Notes: a model not told the origin generated them from the letters alone. Counted from the first letter of the stretch, positions 35,136-44,085 are shown. The stretch: 64,000 nucleotides of DNA from Bradyrhizobium sp. JYMT SZCCT0428 (GCF_018131075.1 NZ_JAFCLS010000014.1:124001-188000); one strand, 5' to 3'. Translations and numbers: made by a program.

Positions 35136-36185
35136 TCAGCCAATCTTTGACCGTGATTCTTTCATGAAACCAGCGAACAGATTCACCAGCGGCTCGCCCT
35201 TGTAGGTTTTCTGCAAATCGTCGGGATGGACAAACTCATCCCGAAACCACGGATATTTGCGGCCGTCGAACGCCTGGATGGTCCAGTCGATCAATTGCTT
35301 GACGCGTGGAATCCGCTTCGCATCGGGATGATAGGTGAGCCAGATATCGAGCGGAAACTGGACGCCGAGATCGAGCGGAATCAGGGGCCCGGCGATCGCC
35401 GGTATGTAAGTCGGCAACCAGCCGATGCCGGCGCCTTTGGAGACGGCCCAGACATGCGCGCTGGAGACGTTGTTGCGCATCGCGACAAAGCCGAGCTGTT
35501 CGCGTGCGGCATGCCGTTCGTACATCTCCTTGCCTTTGGTCTGCTCTGCGTCCTGAATCACCATGCGATGATTTTGCTGCAGGTCGTTCAGGTCTGTCGG
35601 CATGCCGTAGATCTCGACATAGGACGGACTGACGAATGGCATGATGTGAAGCCGGCCGATCTTGACCCGCTTCAGGTTGGGATTGCAGGGCTCTTCGAGT
35701 TGCACGGCGACATCGGCTTCGAGCCGGAGCACGTCCGCGGATCGCATCTCGCATTTCAGATCGACCAGCAGTCCGGAATAGACCCGCTGGAATTCGACCA
35801 GCCGGGGCGCCAGCCAGAACGTGCCGAGCCCCTCGGTCACAGCAAGCCGGACCTCGCCGGTGAGCGCCGGCGTCGCCCGGCTTAGCGCGCGGTCGAGCCC
35901 GAAGGACGCCTCTTCCATCCGTTTGGCGGCGTCCAGAACCGCCTCGCCTTCCGGCGTCAGTCTGATGCCGTCGACGTGGCGGGTCATCAGGGGCGTCTTG
36001 TAGGCATTCTCCAGGACTGAAATACGCTTGCTGAGGAAATTGGCGGACATGTTCAGCTCCGCAGCTGCGGCGCGGAAGCTTCCGGTTCTGGCGACCGCCA
36101 GGAAAATCCGGACCAGATCCCAGTTCGCCATTCGTCCCGGCATGTGCGCGCCGCTGTGCGCGCCCCTGCGCTCACCTGAGTGCAT
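35136..36185 (-). CDS. LysR family transcriptional regulator
   Basis: A 349-residue regulator: winged HTH at the N terminus (WDLVRIFLAVARTGSFRAAA, AELNMSANFLSKRISVLE) and a co-inducer domain from about residue 110. The ATG at 36185 follows GAGGCGATTTGT; internal ATGs at 36143 and 36131 remain possible. It diverges from the GNAT operon with a 92-base gap, the classic arrangement for LysR control of the neighbouring operon. The co-inducer is unknown. Confidence 0.9.
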   Translation of the reverse strand: MHSGERRGAHSGAHMPGRMANWDLVRIFLAVARTGSFRAAAAELNMSANFLSKRISVLENAYKTPLMTRHVDGIRLTPEGEAVLDAAKRMEEASFGLDRALSRATPALTGEVRLAVTEGLGTFWLAPRLVEFQRVYSGLLVDLKCEMRSADVLRLEADVAVQLEEPCNPNLKRVKIGRLHIMPFVSPSYVEIYGMPTDLNDLQQNHRMVIQDAEQTKGKEMYERHAAREQLGFVAMRNNVSSAHVWAVSKGAGIGWLPTYIPAIAGPLIPLDLGVQFPLDIWLTYHPDAKRIPRVKQLIDWTIQAFDGRKYPWFRDEFVHPDDLQKTYKGEPLVNLFAGFMKESRSKIG

Positions 36186-36277
36186 ACAAATCGCCTCGTT
36201 TGTCGCCTTCTAATTTAAGAGAACCATATTTCTATTATTGGCAGAAAACCAAGTTTTACACAATCAAGAGACGATCA
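36186..36277. promoter_or_regulatory. divergent promoter between LysR gene and GNAT operon
   Basis: The 92-base AT-rich gap contains a small dyad, AGAA (36220-36223) and TTCT (36230-36233), with a six-base spacer, near its middle. LysR proteins often bind such dyads between divergent genes. The site is a guess from position and symmetry alone. Confidence 0.35.
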
Positions 36278-37516
36278 ATGAACGCGCTCGACATCGATCT
36301 GATCAGAAAATCCGCCCGGGAGCACGCTCGCGCCAGCCGCTCGGTTCCCGCCAGCCGGTCTACGGCCCATTCTCTCGAGAGGATGACCAATCTTCAAGTG
36401 GCCAGACGCACGGTGATTTTCACCGTCGGGGCCGCCGGCATCGCCTCGCTGGTTGACAGGGCCCGCGCCGACATACCGGGATTAACCAAGAACGAAGTCC
36501 TCCAGGCGGCGGCACGCCACAACCCCGATATTTTCTGGGCCATCGCGCGAAGCGACCGGTTCGACATCAGCGACCCCAAGGGCGAGGGCTTCCTTGCGGT
36601 GTTGCCGCTGACCCATGAGGGCATGCGCCGGCTGCTCGACGGCCGGCTCAACACCAAGGATCCCGAGCTGTGCTACGTCGCGCGGCAATCCGAGCGTCCG
36701 GCCGGCATCTATGTCTGGGCGATCCAGGCCAAGGGTACGCTCGCGGCAGCGATCCCGCTGGTGCTGCAGAAAATCTCCTCGCCGCTCTACCAGGGCGTCA
36801 ACCTCTATTCGCGTCCCATCACCAAGGGCGGCCTGCGGGTGCTGGAGCCGCTCGGCTTCCAACCGGGCGCGAGCTACGAGGAATTGTTCGCGCCGCATCT
36901 GCAGATGTTCGACCGCTCGAAGGATCTTCCGCGGGTCAAGGCAATGCCGCCCGAGCCGGTCACCGTCGAGGTCGTCCGCTCGATGGACGAGATGGCGCGC
37001 GTCATTGCGATCCGCGGAGCGGTCTACATGGGCGAACAACACTGCCCGTTTGAAGAGGAATTCGACGGCAACGATTTCTCCGCCACCCATCTGATCTGCC
37101 ACAAGGATGGCGAGCCGGTCGGCTGCATGCGGATCCGCTATTTTGCCGATTTCGCCAAGCTCGAACGGCTGGCCGTCCGCAACGAAAGTCGCAATGCCGG
37201 CCTGGCCGGCCAGATCGTGGACACGGCCATCGAGCTGTGCCGGAAGAAGGGCTATCGCGTGCTGTACGCGCATGCGCAGACCCGGCTGCTCGGCTTCTGG
37301 CAGCAACGTGGCTTCAAACGCGCGCCCGGCCGCAAGTTCGTGTTTTCCGACTTTGACTATGTCGAGGTCAGACTCGAGACCGAGAAGCATCCGCAATGTA
37401 TCACCCTCAACGACGATCCCTACGTGCTCATTCGTCCCGAAGGCCGCTGGGATAGACCAGGCATCCTCGAAAAATCCACCAGCCGGGGAGTTTGCGAAGC
37501 GGCGGATGTCCAATGA
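36278..37516 (+). CDS. two-domain GNAT-type N-acyltransferase
   Basis: A 412-residue protein started at MNALDIDLIRK. The C-terminal half (about 235-370) is a canonical GNAT domain: CMRIRYFADFAKLERLAVR, acetyl-CoA motif RNAGLAG, and the RLLGFWQQRGFKRAPGRKF closing strand. The N-terminal half (about 85-215) has similar strand order (VLPLTHEGMRRLLDG, GIYVWAIQAKGTLAAAIPL, LRVLEPLGFQPG) and looks like a second, degenerate GNAT-like fold. Its stop overlaps the next gene as ATGA. The substrate is unknown; no LuxI signature is present. It heads an operon divergent from LysR. Confidence 0.82.
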   Translation: MNALDIDLIRKSAREHARASRSVPASRSTAHSLERMTNLQVARRTVIFTVGAAGIASLVDRARADIPGLTKNEVLQAAARHNPDIFWAIARSDRFDISDPKGEGFLAVLPLTHEGMRRLLDGRLNTKDPELCYVARQSERPAGIYVWAIQAKGTLAAAIPLVLQKISSPLYQGVNLYSRPITKGGLRVLEPLGFQPGASYEELFAPHLQMFDRSKDLPRVKAMPPEPVTVEVVRSMDEMARVIAIRGAVYMGEQHCPFEEEFDGNDFSATHLICHKDGEPVGCMRIRYFADFAKLERLAVRNESRNAGLAGQIVDTAIELCRKKGYRVLYAHAQTRLLGFWQQRGFKRAPGRKFVFSDFDYVEVRLETEKHPQCITLNDDPYVLIRPEGRWDRPGILEKSTSRGVCEAADVQ

Positions 37517-38118
37517 GTTCGGTTATTGATCTGCGAACCTATGTCGGTGCCTCGCGTGGCCGCCTGCTGATCATGGTCGACCTGCAGGAAAAAAACTACG
37601 CCGCTTTGGCCAGGGACAACGCGCGCGACATCCAGCGGTCGCTGAACAACTGCATGGCCGCGATCCGGCATGCGCGCGAGTTCGCCATACCGATCGCGTT
37701 CACGCGGCAAGCCGAGGGTCGGGGGGATGGCCCGGGCATACTCGAACGCTCGAGCCAGTCGGCCTGGATTTCCGGTCTTGAGCCGCGGCGGTCGGACATG
37801 GTGTTCGAGCGCCAGCAGCCGTCCTGCTACAGCAATCATCTGTTCGAAAGCGTGGTCTCGCAGGCCGGCAGCTTCGCCATTGCCGGTCTTGTCGCCGAGG
37901 AAACCTGCCTTGCGACGGCGATGGATGCCGCGCGCAGGGAGCACAGCGTCACCTTCCTGAGTGATGCATCCGTGAGCCGGTCGCGGCCCAATACCGATGC
38001 CGCCGCCGTGCATGTGCTCGCCACAAGGGCGATCGAACTTTTCGCCGACGTCGCCACCACAGGCCAGTGGCTGGTCGCGACGTCGCAGCGACCTCTCAAA
38101 GGGCATCGCTATGGATGA
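37513..38118 (+). CDS. isochorismatase-like cysteine hydrolase
   Basis: A 201-residue hydrolase whose start overlaps the GNAT stop as ATGA. The fold is recognisable from LLIMVDLQEKNYAAL (catalytic Asp in VDLQ) and GLVAEETCLATAMDAAR (catalytic Cys). Where many relatives have the triad Lys, this reads VFERQQPSCYSN, so Arg occupies that region, as in YcaC-like subgroups. Members hydrolyse amides or N-carbamoyl compounds. Together with the acyltransferase and exporter it suggests turnover of a small amide or acylated compound, by inference. Confidence 0.85.
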   Translation: MSSVIDLRTYVGASRGRLLIMVDLQEKNYAALARDNARDIQRSLNNCMAAIRHAREFAIPIAFTRQAEGRGDGPGILERSSQSAWISGLEPRRSDMVFERQQPSCYSNHLFESVVSQAGSFAIAGLVAEETCLATAMDAARREHSVTFLSDASVSRSRPNTDAAAVHVLATRAIELFADVATTGQWLVATSQRPLKGHRYG

Positions 38119-38314
38119 GTTAAGTGCGCGTCGTTTGCGTAATGTGCTTCCGGTGCTGGTAGAGCAGCGCAATTTGCTGGTTTCCGGCGGCGTCTCCTTT
38201 GCCGGTCATCTGGTCGATCTTGCGATCATGCAGCTGCGCCTCTCGCTGCACGAGATCTCCGAGGATGAATTATCCGAGTTCTCCAACGTGCTCAGCGGCG
38301 AACGCACCGATTGA
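38111..38314 (+). CDS. 67-aa hypothetical protein
   Basis: A small protein (MDELSARRLRNVLPVLVEQR start) whose start overlaps the hydrolase gene by eight bases and whose end is 17 bases before the MFS start. It appears alpha-helical with an acidic C terminus (EISEDELSEF). Tight overlap on one side suggests it is truly translated as part of the operon. No family is recognised; a role as a small partner or regulator of the operon is possible. Confidence 0.65.
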   Translation: MDELSARRLRNVLPVLVEQRNLLVSGGVSFAGHLVDLAIMQLRLSLHEISEDELSEFSNVLSGERTD

Positions 38315-38331
38315 ACCCCGGGAGTAGCTGT

Positions 38332-39531
38332 ATGCCCGGACGCAGGTGGGTCATCCTTGCGGTGTTGTTCGCGACGCGCGCGGCCATCGGATTCCAGTTT
38401 CAATCGATCGGGTCGGCGGCCAATCTTCTGATGGCCGATCTCGGCATCGGCTATTCGGAAATCGGCATGCTGCTCGGCGCCTATATGCTGCCGGGCGTCA
38501 TCGTCGCATTCCCGGCCGGATTGCTCGGAAGCCGGGGCCGCGAAAAGACGCTCGGGATCGTGGGCCTGCTGCTGATGGCGGTTTCCGGCCTGGCATTGAG
38601 TTATTCCGGCGATCTCGCCTTCGCGCTGGCGGCCCGCACGATTGGCGGGATCGGGGGCACGGTCGTGGGGCTGGTCGCGACCAAGATGGTGGCGGACTGG
38701 TTCGATGCCCGCGAGATGGTGCTGGCGATGTCGTTCCTACAGATGAGCTGGCCGTTCGGCGCCATGATTGCGCTGCCGATCCAGACCTGGATCGCCCATT
38801 CGCTCGGCTGGCAGGCGGTGATGGTGTCGGGCGCGATCTGTTCGGTGGCGGTGCTGCTGGCGTTTGCGATGATACCGCGCGCGGCGCAGCTGGCCGAGGC
38901 GGAGGCCGCCGGCCCCGGACGGCTGCCACGCGCGGCGCTGATCCCGGTGGTGATATCGGGCGCCATCTGGGGCGCAATGAATCTCGCCTGCGTTCTGTTC
39001 TTCAGCTACGCGCCGCTGTTGATGGTGGCGCAGGGATCCTCGCCGACGGTTGCGGCGTCGCTGACGAGCCTGTCGATCTGGTTCACCATTCTCGCCATTC
39101 CGGCCGGTGGCTATCTCGTGCACCGCGCCGGCCGGCCGATCACCGCAATCATTGCCTGCAGCTTGATCGCAGCCGGTGCGCTGATGCTATTCGTGGAGAA
39201 TTTTCATTCGACGATCGCCTGCCTGATTTTCGGCGTCGCGATCGGTCCGATGTCGGGTGCGATCCTGTCGATGCCTGCCAGGGTGCTCGAGCCGGCTGAC
39301 CGCTCGATGGGCTTCGGCCTGTTCTATACCTGCTTCTACGTGCTGATGGCGGCCGGACCCACCGCCGCCGGAAGCCTGCAGGACGCCTGGGGATCGCCGG
39401 CGGCGGCGCTGGTCGCCAGCGCCGCGCTGCTGGCATCGATGGTGCCGCTGGTGCTGCTGTTCCTGGTCGTCGCCAAGCGCTGCGATTTCGCGCAGCCGAG
39501 CCCCGAAGCAAAACTGCGCGCGGCGTCTTGA
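38332..39531 (+). CDS. MFS transporter (CynX/NimT-like)
   Basis: A 399-residue, twelve-helix major facilitator protein. The ATG at 38332 follows CGGGAG; a TTG at 38311 is less likely. The first loop motif is seen as AGLLGSRGREKTLG, and SIGSAANLLMADLGIGYSEIG opens the protein as in cyanate/nitroimidazole-type carriers. It ends a four-gene operon and probably imports or exports the compound handled by the hydrolase and acyltransferase. It converges on ybaK with a four-base gap. Confidence 0.9.
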   Translation: MPGRRWVILAVLFATRAAIGFQFQSIGSAANLLMADLGIGYSEIGMLLGAYMLPGVIVAFPAGLLGSRGREKTLGIVGLLLMAVSGLALSYSGDLAFALAARTIGGIGGTVVGLVATKMVADWFDAREMVLAMSFLQMSWPFGAMIALPIQTWIAHSLGWQAVMVSGAICSVAVLLAFAMIPRAAQLAEAEAAGPGRLPRAALIPVVISGAIWGAMNLACVLFFSYAPLLMVAQGSSPTVAASLTSLSIWFTILAIPAGGYLVHRAGRPITAIIACSLIAAGALMLFVENFHSTIACLIFGVAIGPMSGAILSMPARVLEPADRSMGFGLFYTCFYVLMAAGPTAAGSLQDAWGSPAAALVASAALLASMVPLVLLFLVVAKRCDFAQPSPEAKLRAAS

Positions 39532-39535
39532 ATCC

Positions 39536-40009
39536 TCACACCGTCAGCGCCGGCGCGATCGCGCCGAGCGCCTGCATCGCGTCGCTTGGATCGAGCTCGA
39601 CCTGCAATCCGCGCTGCCCGCCATTGAGGAACACGGTCGCGTGGCCGAGCGCCGTGGCCTCGATCGCGACCGGCACGCGCTTCTTCTGCCCGAACGGCGA
39701 GATGCCGCCGACATGATAGCCGGTGAGCCGCTCGGCATCGGCCGGGCGCATCATCTTCGCGGCCTTGCCGCCGAACGCGCTGGCGAGCTTCTTCATGCTG
39801 ACTTCGCCGTCCGACGGCACCACCACACAGACCGGCTTGCCGTCGACCTCGGCCATCAGCGTCTTCAGCATCCGGGAGGGGTCGACGCCGAGCGCCTCGG
39901 CCGCCTGCAGGCCGATGCTGTCGGCGGTGGAATCATAGACATAGCTGTGCAGCACAAACTTCACGCCGAGCTTTTCCAGCGCCTTTGTCGCAGGAGTGGT
40001 TTTAGACAT
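39536..40009 (-). CDS. ybaK: Cys-tRNA(Pro)/aminoacyl-tRNA deacylase (YbaK/EbsC)
   Basis: A 157-residue editing enzyme that removes mischarged cysteine from tRNA-Pro. The family core is present: KTLMAEVDGKPVCVVVPSDG, the catalytic-lysine segment VSMKKLASAFG, and GYHVGGISPFGQKKRVPV. The start was taken at MSKTTPATKAL; the frame stays open another 45 bases upstream. It is probably transcribed alone from the 275-base gap that also holds the purA promoter. Confidence 0.93.
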   Translation of the reverse strand: MSKTTPATKALEKLGVKFVLHSYVYDSTADSIGLQAAEALGVDPSRMLKTLMAEVDGKPVCVVVPSDGEVSMKKLASAFGGKAAKMMRPADAERLTGYHVGGISPFGQKKRVPVAIEATALGHATVFLNGGQRGLQVELDPSDAMQALGAIAPALTV

Positions 40010-40205
40010 TTGCCAGATTACTCCGCGTTCATGTCGCCGCCTTCGCGCCGCCACAAATTTTTGGGGGATATCAAAGGGTTGTCCTCCTTTTTGACGACCC
40101 CCGAAGCTCCCTTCTTGCTTGCCTAGACGGGCCGCTTCCTTTATCCGGTTGGGCTGCCTCGCATGCGAACGGCCTTAAGCCGTGATTTGGGCTGGGCGAT
40201 CTAAA

Positions 40206-40250
40206 GCATGATCCGGAAAGTCGGACAGTAGTTTTCCGGGGAGGTCATGC
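40206..40250. repeat. palindromic repeat, GCATGATCCGGAAA family, copy 3
   Basis: GCATGATCCGGAAA pairs with TTTTCCGGGGAGGTCATGC, 35 bases before the purA start. It is more diverged than the other two copies. Being in the purA 5' region it could form a leader hairpin. Confidence 0.75.
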
Positions 40251-40284
40251 TGAAACCACGTGAGTCGCAGGGAAACGCTTAGAA

Positions 40285-41577
40285 ATGGCCAATGTTGTCG
40301 TCGTCGGCGCCCAATGGGGTGACGAGGGGAAGGGCAAGATCGTCGACTGGTTGTCGGAGCAGGCTGACATCGTCGTGCGTTTCCAGGGCGGCCACAATGC
40401 CGGCCACACGCTCGTCATCAATGGCGAGACCTACAAGCTGGCGCTACTGCCGTCCGGCGTGCTGCGGCCCTCGAAACTGGGCGTCATCGGCAATGGCGTG
40501 GTGTTCGATCCGCAGGCCTTCCTCGACGAGGTCACCCGGCTGAGGGGCCAGGGCGTCGCCATCAGCCCGGAAAATCTCCGCATCGCGGAGAACGTCACGC
40601 TGATCCTGCCGCTGCACCGCGAGCTCGACGCCCTGCGCGAATCATCCAACGCCGGCACCGCGATCGGCACCACCCGCCGCGGCATCGGCCCGGCCTATGA
40701 GGACAAGGTCGGTCGCCGCGCCATCCGCCTGATGGACCTGGCCGACCTCGACACCCTGCCGCACAAGATCGACCGCCTGCTGGCGCACCACAACGCGCTG
40801 CGCCGCGGCCTCGGGCTGGAGGAGTTCGACGGCCGTGTCATCCTGAAGGACCTCACCGCGCTGGCGCCGCATTTGTTGCCCTACGCCGAGACGGTGTGGC
40901 GGCTGCTCGATCTCAAGCGCCGCGAGGGCAAGCGCATCCTGTTCGAGGGCGCGCAGGGCGCGCTGCTCGACGTCGACCACGGCACCTACCCCTATGTCAC
41001 CTCGTCCAACACGGTGGCGGCGCAGGCCGCGACCGGCAGCGGCCTCGGGCCGAGCGCGGTCGGCTATGTACTTGGCATCTGCAAGGCCTATACGACGAGG
41101 GTCGGTCAGGGCCCGTTCCCGACCGAACTGGACAATGAGATCGGCCGCAAGATCGGCGAGCGGGGCCGCGAGTTCGGCACCAATACCGGCCGGCCGCGGC
41201 GTTGCGGCTGGTTCGACGCCGTCTTGGTACGACAAGCCGCAAGAACCTGCGGCATCACGGGCCTCGCCTTGACCAAACTCGATATTCTCGACGGCTTCGA
41301 CACGATCGAGGTCTGCACCGGCTACATGCTGGACGGCAAGGAAATCGACCATCTGCCGGCCGGCGAGGGCGCCCAGGCCCGGGTGGTGCCGATCTACGAG
41401 ACCATCGAAGGCTGGAAGGAGCCGACCGCCAATGCCCGTTCCTGGGCGGATCTGCCGGCCCAGGCCATTAAATATGTCCGCCGGGTCGAGGAATTGGTGG
41501 GCTGTCCGATCGCCTTGCTTTCCACCAGCCCGGAACGCGAGGATACTATTCTCGTTCAAAACCCGTTCGAGGCTTAA
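40285..41577 (+). CDS. purA: adenylosuccinate synthetase
   Basis: A 430-residue enzyme that joins IMP and aspartate with GTP, the first step from IMP to AMP. The N terminus holds GAQWGDEGKGKIVD with catalytic Asp13, and GGHNAGHT with His41. The IMP segment GTAIGTTRRGIGPAYEDK and the NTGRPRRCGWFD segment near the GTP site are intact. Full length and typical for bacteria. A hypothetical membrane-anchored protein follows 37 bases later on the same strand. Confidence 0.98.
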   Translation: MANVVVVGAQWGDEGKGKIVDWLSEQADIVVRFQGGHNAGHTLVINGETYKLALLPSGVLRPSKLGVIGNGVVFDPQAFLDEVTRLRGQGVAISPENLRIAENVTLILPLHRELDALRESSNAGTAIGTTRRGIGPAYEDKVGRRAIRLMDLADLDTLPHKIDRLLAHHNALRRGLGLEEFDGRVILKDLTALAPHLLPYAETVWRLLDLKRREGKRILFEGAQGALLDVDHGTYPYVTSSNTVAAQAATGSGLGPSAVGYVLGICKAYTTRVGQGPFPTELDNEIGRKIGERGREFGTNTGRPRRCGWFDAVLVRQAARTCGITGLALTKLDILDGFDTIEVCTGYMLDGKEIDHLPAGEGAQARVVPIYETIEGWKEPTANARSWADLPAQAIKYVRRVEELVGCPIALLSTSPEREDTILVQNPFEA

Positions 41578-41614
41578 CGAGTTGTTACCCATAAGTCCGC
41601 ATTGTTGAGTCGTT

Positions 41615-43222
41615 ATGGCTGACTACTACCCGCTGATCGCCCGCGCCATTGCCGGACTGGACCCCAGTGCTCCCGGCGAGAGCCGCCGTGCGCTCTATGA
41701 GCGGGCCCGCTCGGCGCTGATCGCGCAGCTGCGCAGCGTGCAGCCGCCGCTGAGCGAATCGGAAATCACCCGGGAGCGGCTGTCGCTGGAAGAGGCCGTC
41801 CGCAAGGTCGAATCCGAGGCCGCCCAGCGCGCCCGTGACGCCTCGCGGCCCGGCGGCGCCGGGGCTTCGCGTGGCGGCGACGCCTTCCGCCGCGCCAATG
41901 CGCGCCCGCCGGAATCCGGCGCGCCTGCAGCGAGCCCACCCCGTCCGCGCCCGGCTTCGCCGCCGCCCGCGCGCGAACCCCGTCCGCCGTCCGGTGACGG
42001 CGACCAGCAACGCGCGCCGCGCAACCTGCGGCCCGATTTGCCGCCGCCGCCGCCACGTCCGCCGCAGCTGCCGGCGCAGGAGCCTACGCTGCCGCCGACC
42101 CGTGAACGGTCAGGCGCGGCGCGCCGCGGCCCCGACAATTCAGCGCCGCAGATGCCGCAGCCCCCGGGCATGCGCGGCTTCCGCGACATCGCCGCCGACG
42201 CCGACGATCTCGGCCGCGCCGCCGCGCAGGCCAACCGCTCGGCGCGCAAGACCTACGCCAACGTACCCTCGCCCACGCCGGAGTTCGACCGGCTGGAGCC
42301 GAGCATGGAGAACCGCGGCGCCGATCCGGAAGCGCCGTATTCCTATGAAGAGTCGCTCGAGGAGGCCGACCGCTATTCGCCGCAGGCTTCCCCGATGCAG
42401 CCGCCGCCGCAGCGTTCGCGGCTGTCGCAGGATCGCGACCGCGAGCCGAAAAAGGCACGCCGGGTCGGCGCGGCATTCCCGTTCAAGAGCGCGATCGCGG
42501 TCGGCATCGTGCTGGTCGTGATCGGCGCTGCGATGGTAGGGGGCAAGTCCGCCATCAACGTGGTGAGCAGCCTGTTCAAATCCTCACCCGTCGTCGAAGC
42601 GCCGAAGGATCCCGCGGCGCCGCAGTCGAAGCCGAAGATCCCCGATCGCGTCGGCCAGCCGTCGTCGGACCAGGTGGCGCCGGTGGCGCAGCGCGTGGTG
42701 CTGTATGACGAGGACCCGTCCGATCCCAAGGGCAAGCAATATGTCGGCTCGGTGATCTGGCGTACCGAACCGATCAAGGCGAGCGGCAACCAGAAGCCTG
42801 ACATCAGCGTGCGCGCCGACATCGAAATTCCCGACCGCAAGTTCAAGATGACGATGTCGTTCCGCCGCAACACCGACACGTCGCTGCCCGCAAGCCACAC
42901 CGCGGAGCTCACCTTCATCCTGCCGCAGGATTTCTCCGGCGGCGGCGTCGGCAACGTGCCGGGCATCTTGATGAAATCCAACGAGCAGGCGCGCGGCACG
43001 CCGCTGGCCGGGCTCGCCGTGAAGGTCACCGACGGCTTCTTCCTGGTCGGCCTCTCCAACGTCGACGCCGACCGCGCCCGCAATCTGCAGCTCCTGAAGG
43101 AGCGTTCCTGGTTCGACGTGCCGCTGGTCTACGTCAACCAGCGCCGCGCCATCATCGCGATCGAAAAGGGCGCGCCGGGCGAACGGGCGTTCAACGAGGC
43201 GTTCGCGGCCTGGGGCGAGTAG
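41615..43222 (+). CDS. proline-rich membrane-anchored hypothetical protein
   Basis: A 535-residue protein of unknown function. The N-terminal 75 residues are helical (YYPLIARAIAGLDPSAPGES, RRALYERARSALIAQLRSVQ), followed by a long proline, arginine and alanine-rich disordered region (about 75-270), a single membrane helix near 292-312 (AIAVGIVLVVIGAAMVGG), and a folded extracytoplasmic domain to the end (from about 350). The layout suggests a cytoplasmic N terminus and a periplasmic C terminus. It follows purA closely and may be co-transcribed. No named family is recognised. Confidence 0.8.
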   Translation: MADYYPLIARAIAGLDPSAPGESRRALYERARSALIAQLRSVQPPLSESEITRERLSLEEAVRKVESEAAQRARDASRPGGAGASRGGDAFRRANARPPESGAPAASPPRPRPASPPPAREPRPPSGDGDQQRAPRNLRPDLPPPPPRPPQLPAQEPTLPPTRERSGAARRGPDNSAPQMPQPPGMRGFRDIAADADDLGRAAAQANRSARKTYANVPSPTPEFDRLEPSMENRGADPEAPYSYEESLEEADRYSPQASPMQPPPQRSRLSQDRDREPKKARRVGAAFPFKSAIAVGIVLVVIGAAMVGGKSAINVVSSLFKSSPVVEAPKDPAAPQSKPKIPDRVGQPSSDQVAPVAQRVVLYDEDPSDPKGKQYVGSVIWRTEPIKASGNQKPDISVRADIEIPDRKFKMTMSFRRNTDTSLPASHTAELTFILPQDFSGGGVGNVPGILMKSNEQARGTPLAGLAVKVTDGFFLVGLSNVDADRARNLQLLKERSWFDVPLVYVNQRRAIIAIEKGAPGERAFNEAFAAWGE

Positions 43223-43332
43223 GGGCGGCGGCGGATTGTGTCGCAACGCGTCCGTCAAGCTTGTCGAATTATTCGCAAGATCGTCGTAAGACGGAGACCG
43301 CATCTGATCCCGCGATTGGAAAAGGACGGTCC

Positions 43333-43755
43333 ATGAAACGCTATCTGATCTTCGGAGCTATCGGCCCGTTCGTCGGCGGGTTGCTGATGCTGTTCGCGAT
43401 CACGATGGCTTCGGGCTACTGGGCTCAGACCGACTGGAAGGAGGTCGGGAAATTCTTCGGCACTTTCGCCAAGACGCTGCAATACAGCTATCTGTTCGGC
43501 GTCGTGCCGGCGCTGATGATCGGCGCCATCGACGACATCCTGTACCACGTGCGGCGGATACCCTGGTGGGTGCGGGTATGCATCGTGGGCGCGATCGGGT
43601 TCACGATCACGGAACTGCTCTATGGCTCGCGCGGCCCGGACACCGGCGTGATTCAGTTCATCCTCTACGGGCTGGTCGGCGGCGTGCCCGCGGTGCTGTC
43701 GTCGTGGCTGGCACACAAGTATGCCGACGAACAGGCGCCGGTGCACTCGACGTAG
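43333..43755 (+). CDS. four-helix hypothetical membrane protein
   Basis: A 140-residue membrane protein started at MKRYLIFGAIGPFVGG, with AAAGGACGG upstream. It shows about four hydrophobic segments, including YLFGVVPALMIGAIDDIL and VCIVGAIGFTITELL. I recall similar uncharacterised membrane proteins in Bradyrhizobium, but no function. It is followed by 442 bases without a gene. Confidence 0.75.
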   Translation: MKRYLIFGAIGPFVGGLLMLFAITMASGYWAQTDWKEVGKFFGTFAKTLQYSYLFGVVPALMIGAIDDILYHVRRIPWWVRVCIVGAIGFTITELLYGSRGPDTGVIQFILYGLVGGVPAVLSSWLAHKYADEQAPVHST

Positions 43756-43861
43756 AATCGTGACAATAGCTTCCGCTTTTCAGAAATCGTGTCAAGCCAG
43801 AAGGTGCACACCTCGGGCGCAATGTGCCGCGGGAACGCGAAGGTGCGTCTGACGGTAGCTC

Positions 43862-43964
43862 CGTCATCCTGAGGTGCGCGCTCTTGCGCGCCTCGAAGGA
43901 CGACGGCCCGACTGTGGCCGATTCATCCTTCGAGGCTCGCTGGCGCTCGCACCTCAGGATGACG
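43862..43964. repeat. palindromic repeat, CGTCATCCTGAGGTGCG family
   Basis: Left arm CGTCATCCTGAGGTGCG and CCTCGAAGGA; right arm TCCTTCGAGG and CGCACCTCAGGATGACG. The pairing is near-perfect over about 40 bases each side of a short centre. It is the only copy in the window and lies next to a member of another family. Confidence 0.88.
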
Positions 43965-44010
43965 GGTTTGAGACTGAGCTGTTTGAATTTTGAATCGGAA
44001 CTGCAAGCCA

Positions 44011-44085
44011 CGTCATCGCGAGGAGCGAAGCAATCCATTCTTGCTTGGCGGCCCGATGGATTGCTTCGCTTCGCTCGCAATGACG
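44011..44085. repeat. palindromic repeat, CGTCATTGCGAGCG family, copy 3
   Basis: CGTCATCGCGAGGAGCGAAG with CAATCCAT on the left and ATGGATTGCTTCG with GCTCGCAATGACG on the right. It is in reverse orientation to copies 1 and 2, as shown by the arm carrying the short AGGAGCG form. Confidence 0.85.

Noticed and set aside
36278..37516. Possible autoinducer (LuxI-type) synthase
   Set aside because: The GNAT fold and acyl transfer idea suggested it, but LuxI signature residues are not visible, the protein is twice the length, and no LuxR gene is adjacent.
41835..42521. Arginine-rich frame inside the proline-rich gene after purA
   Set aside because: It is an out-of-frame reading of a GC-rich disordered region; no start signal or homology.
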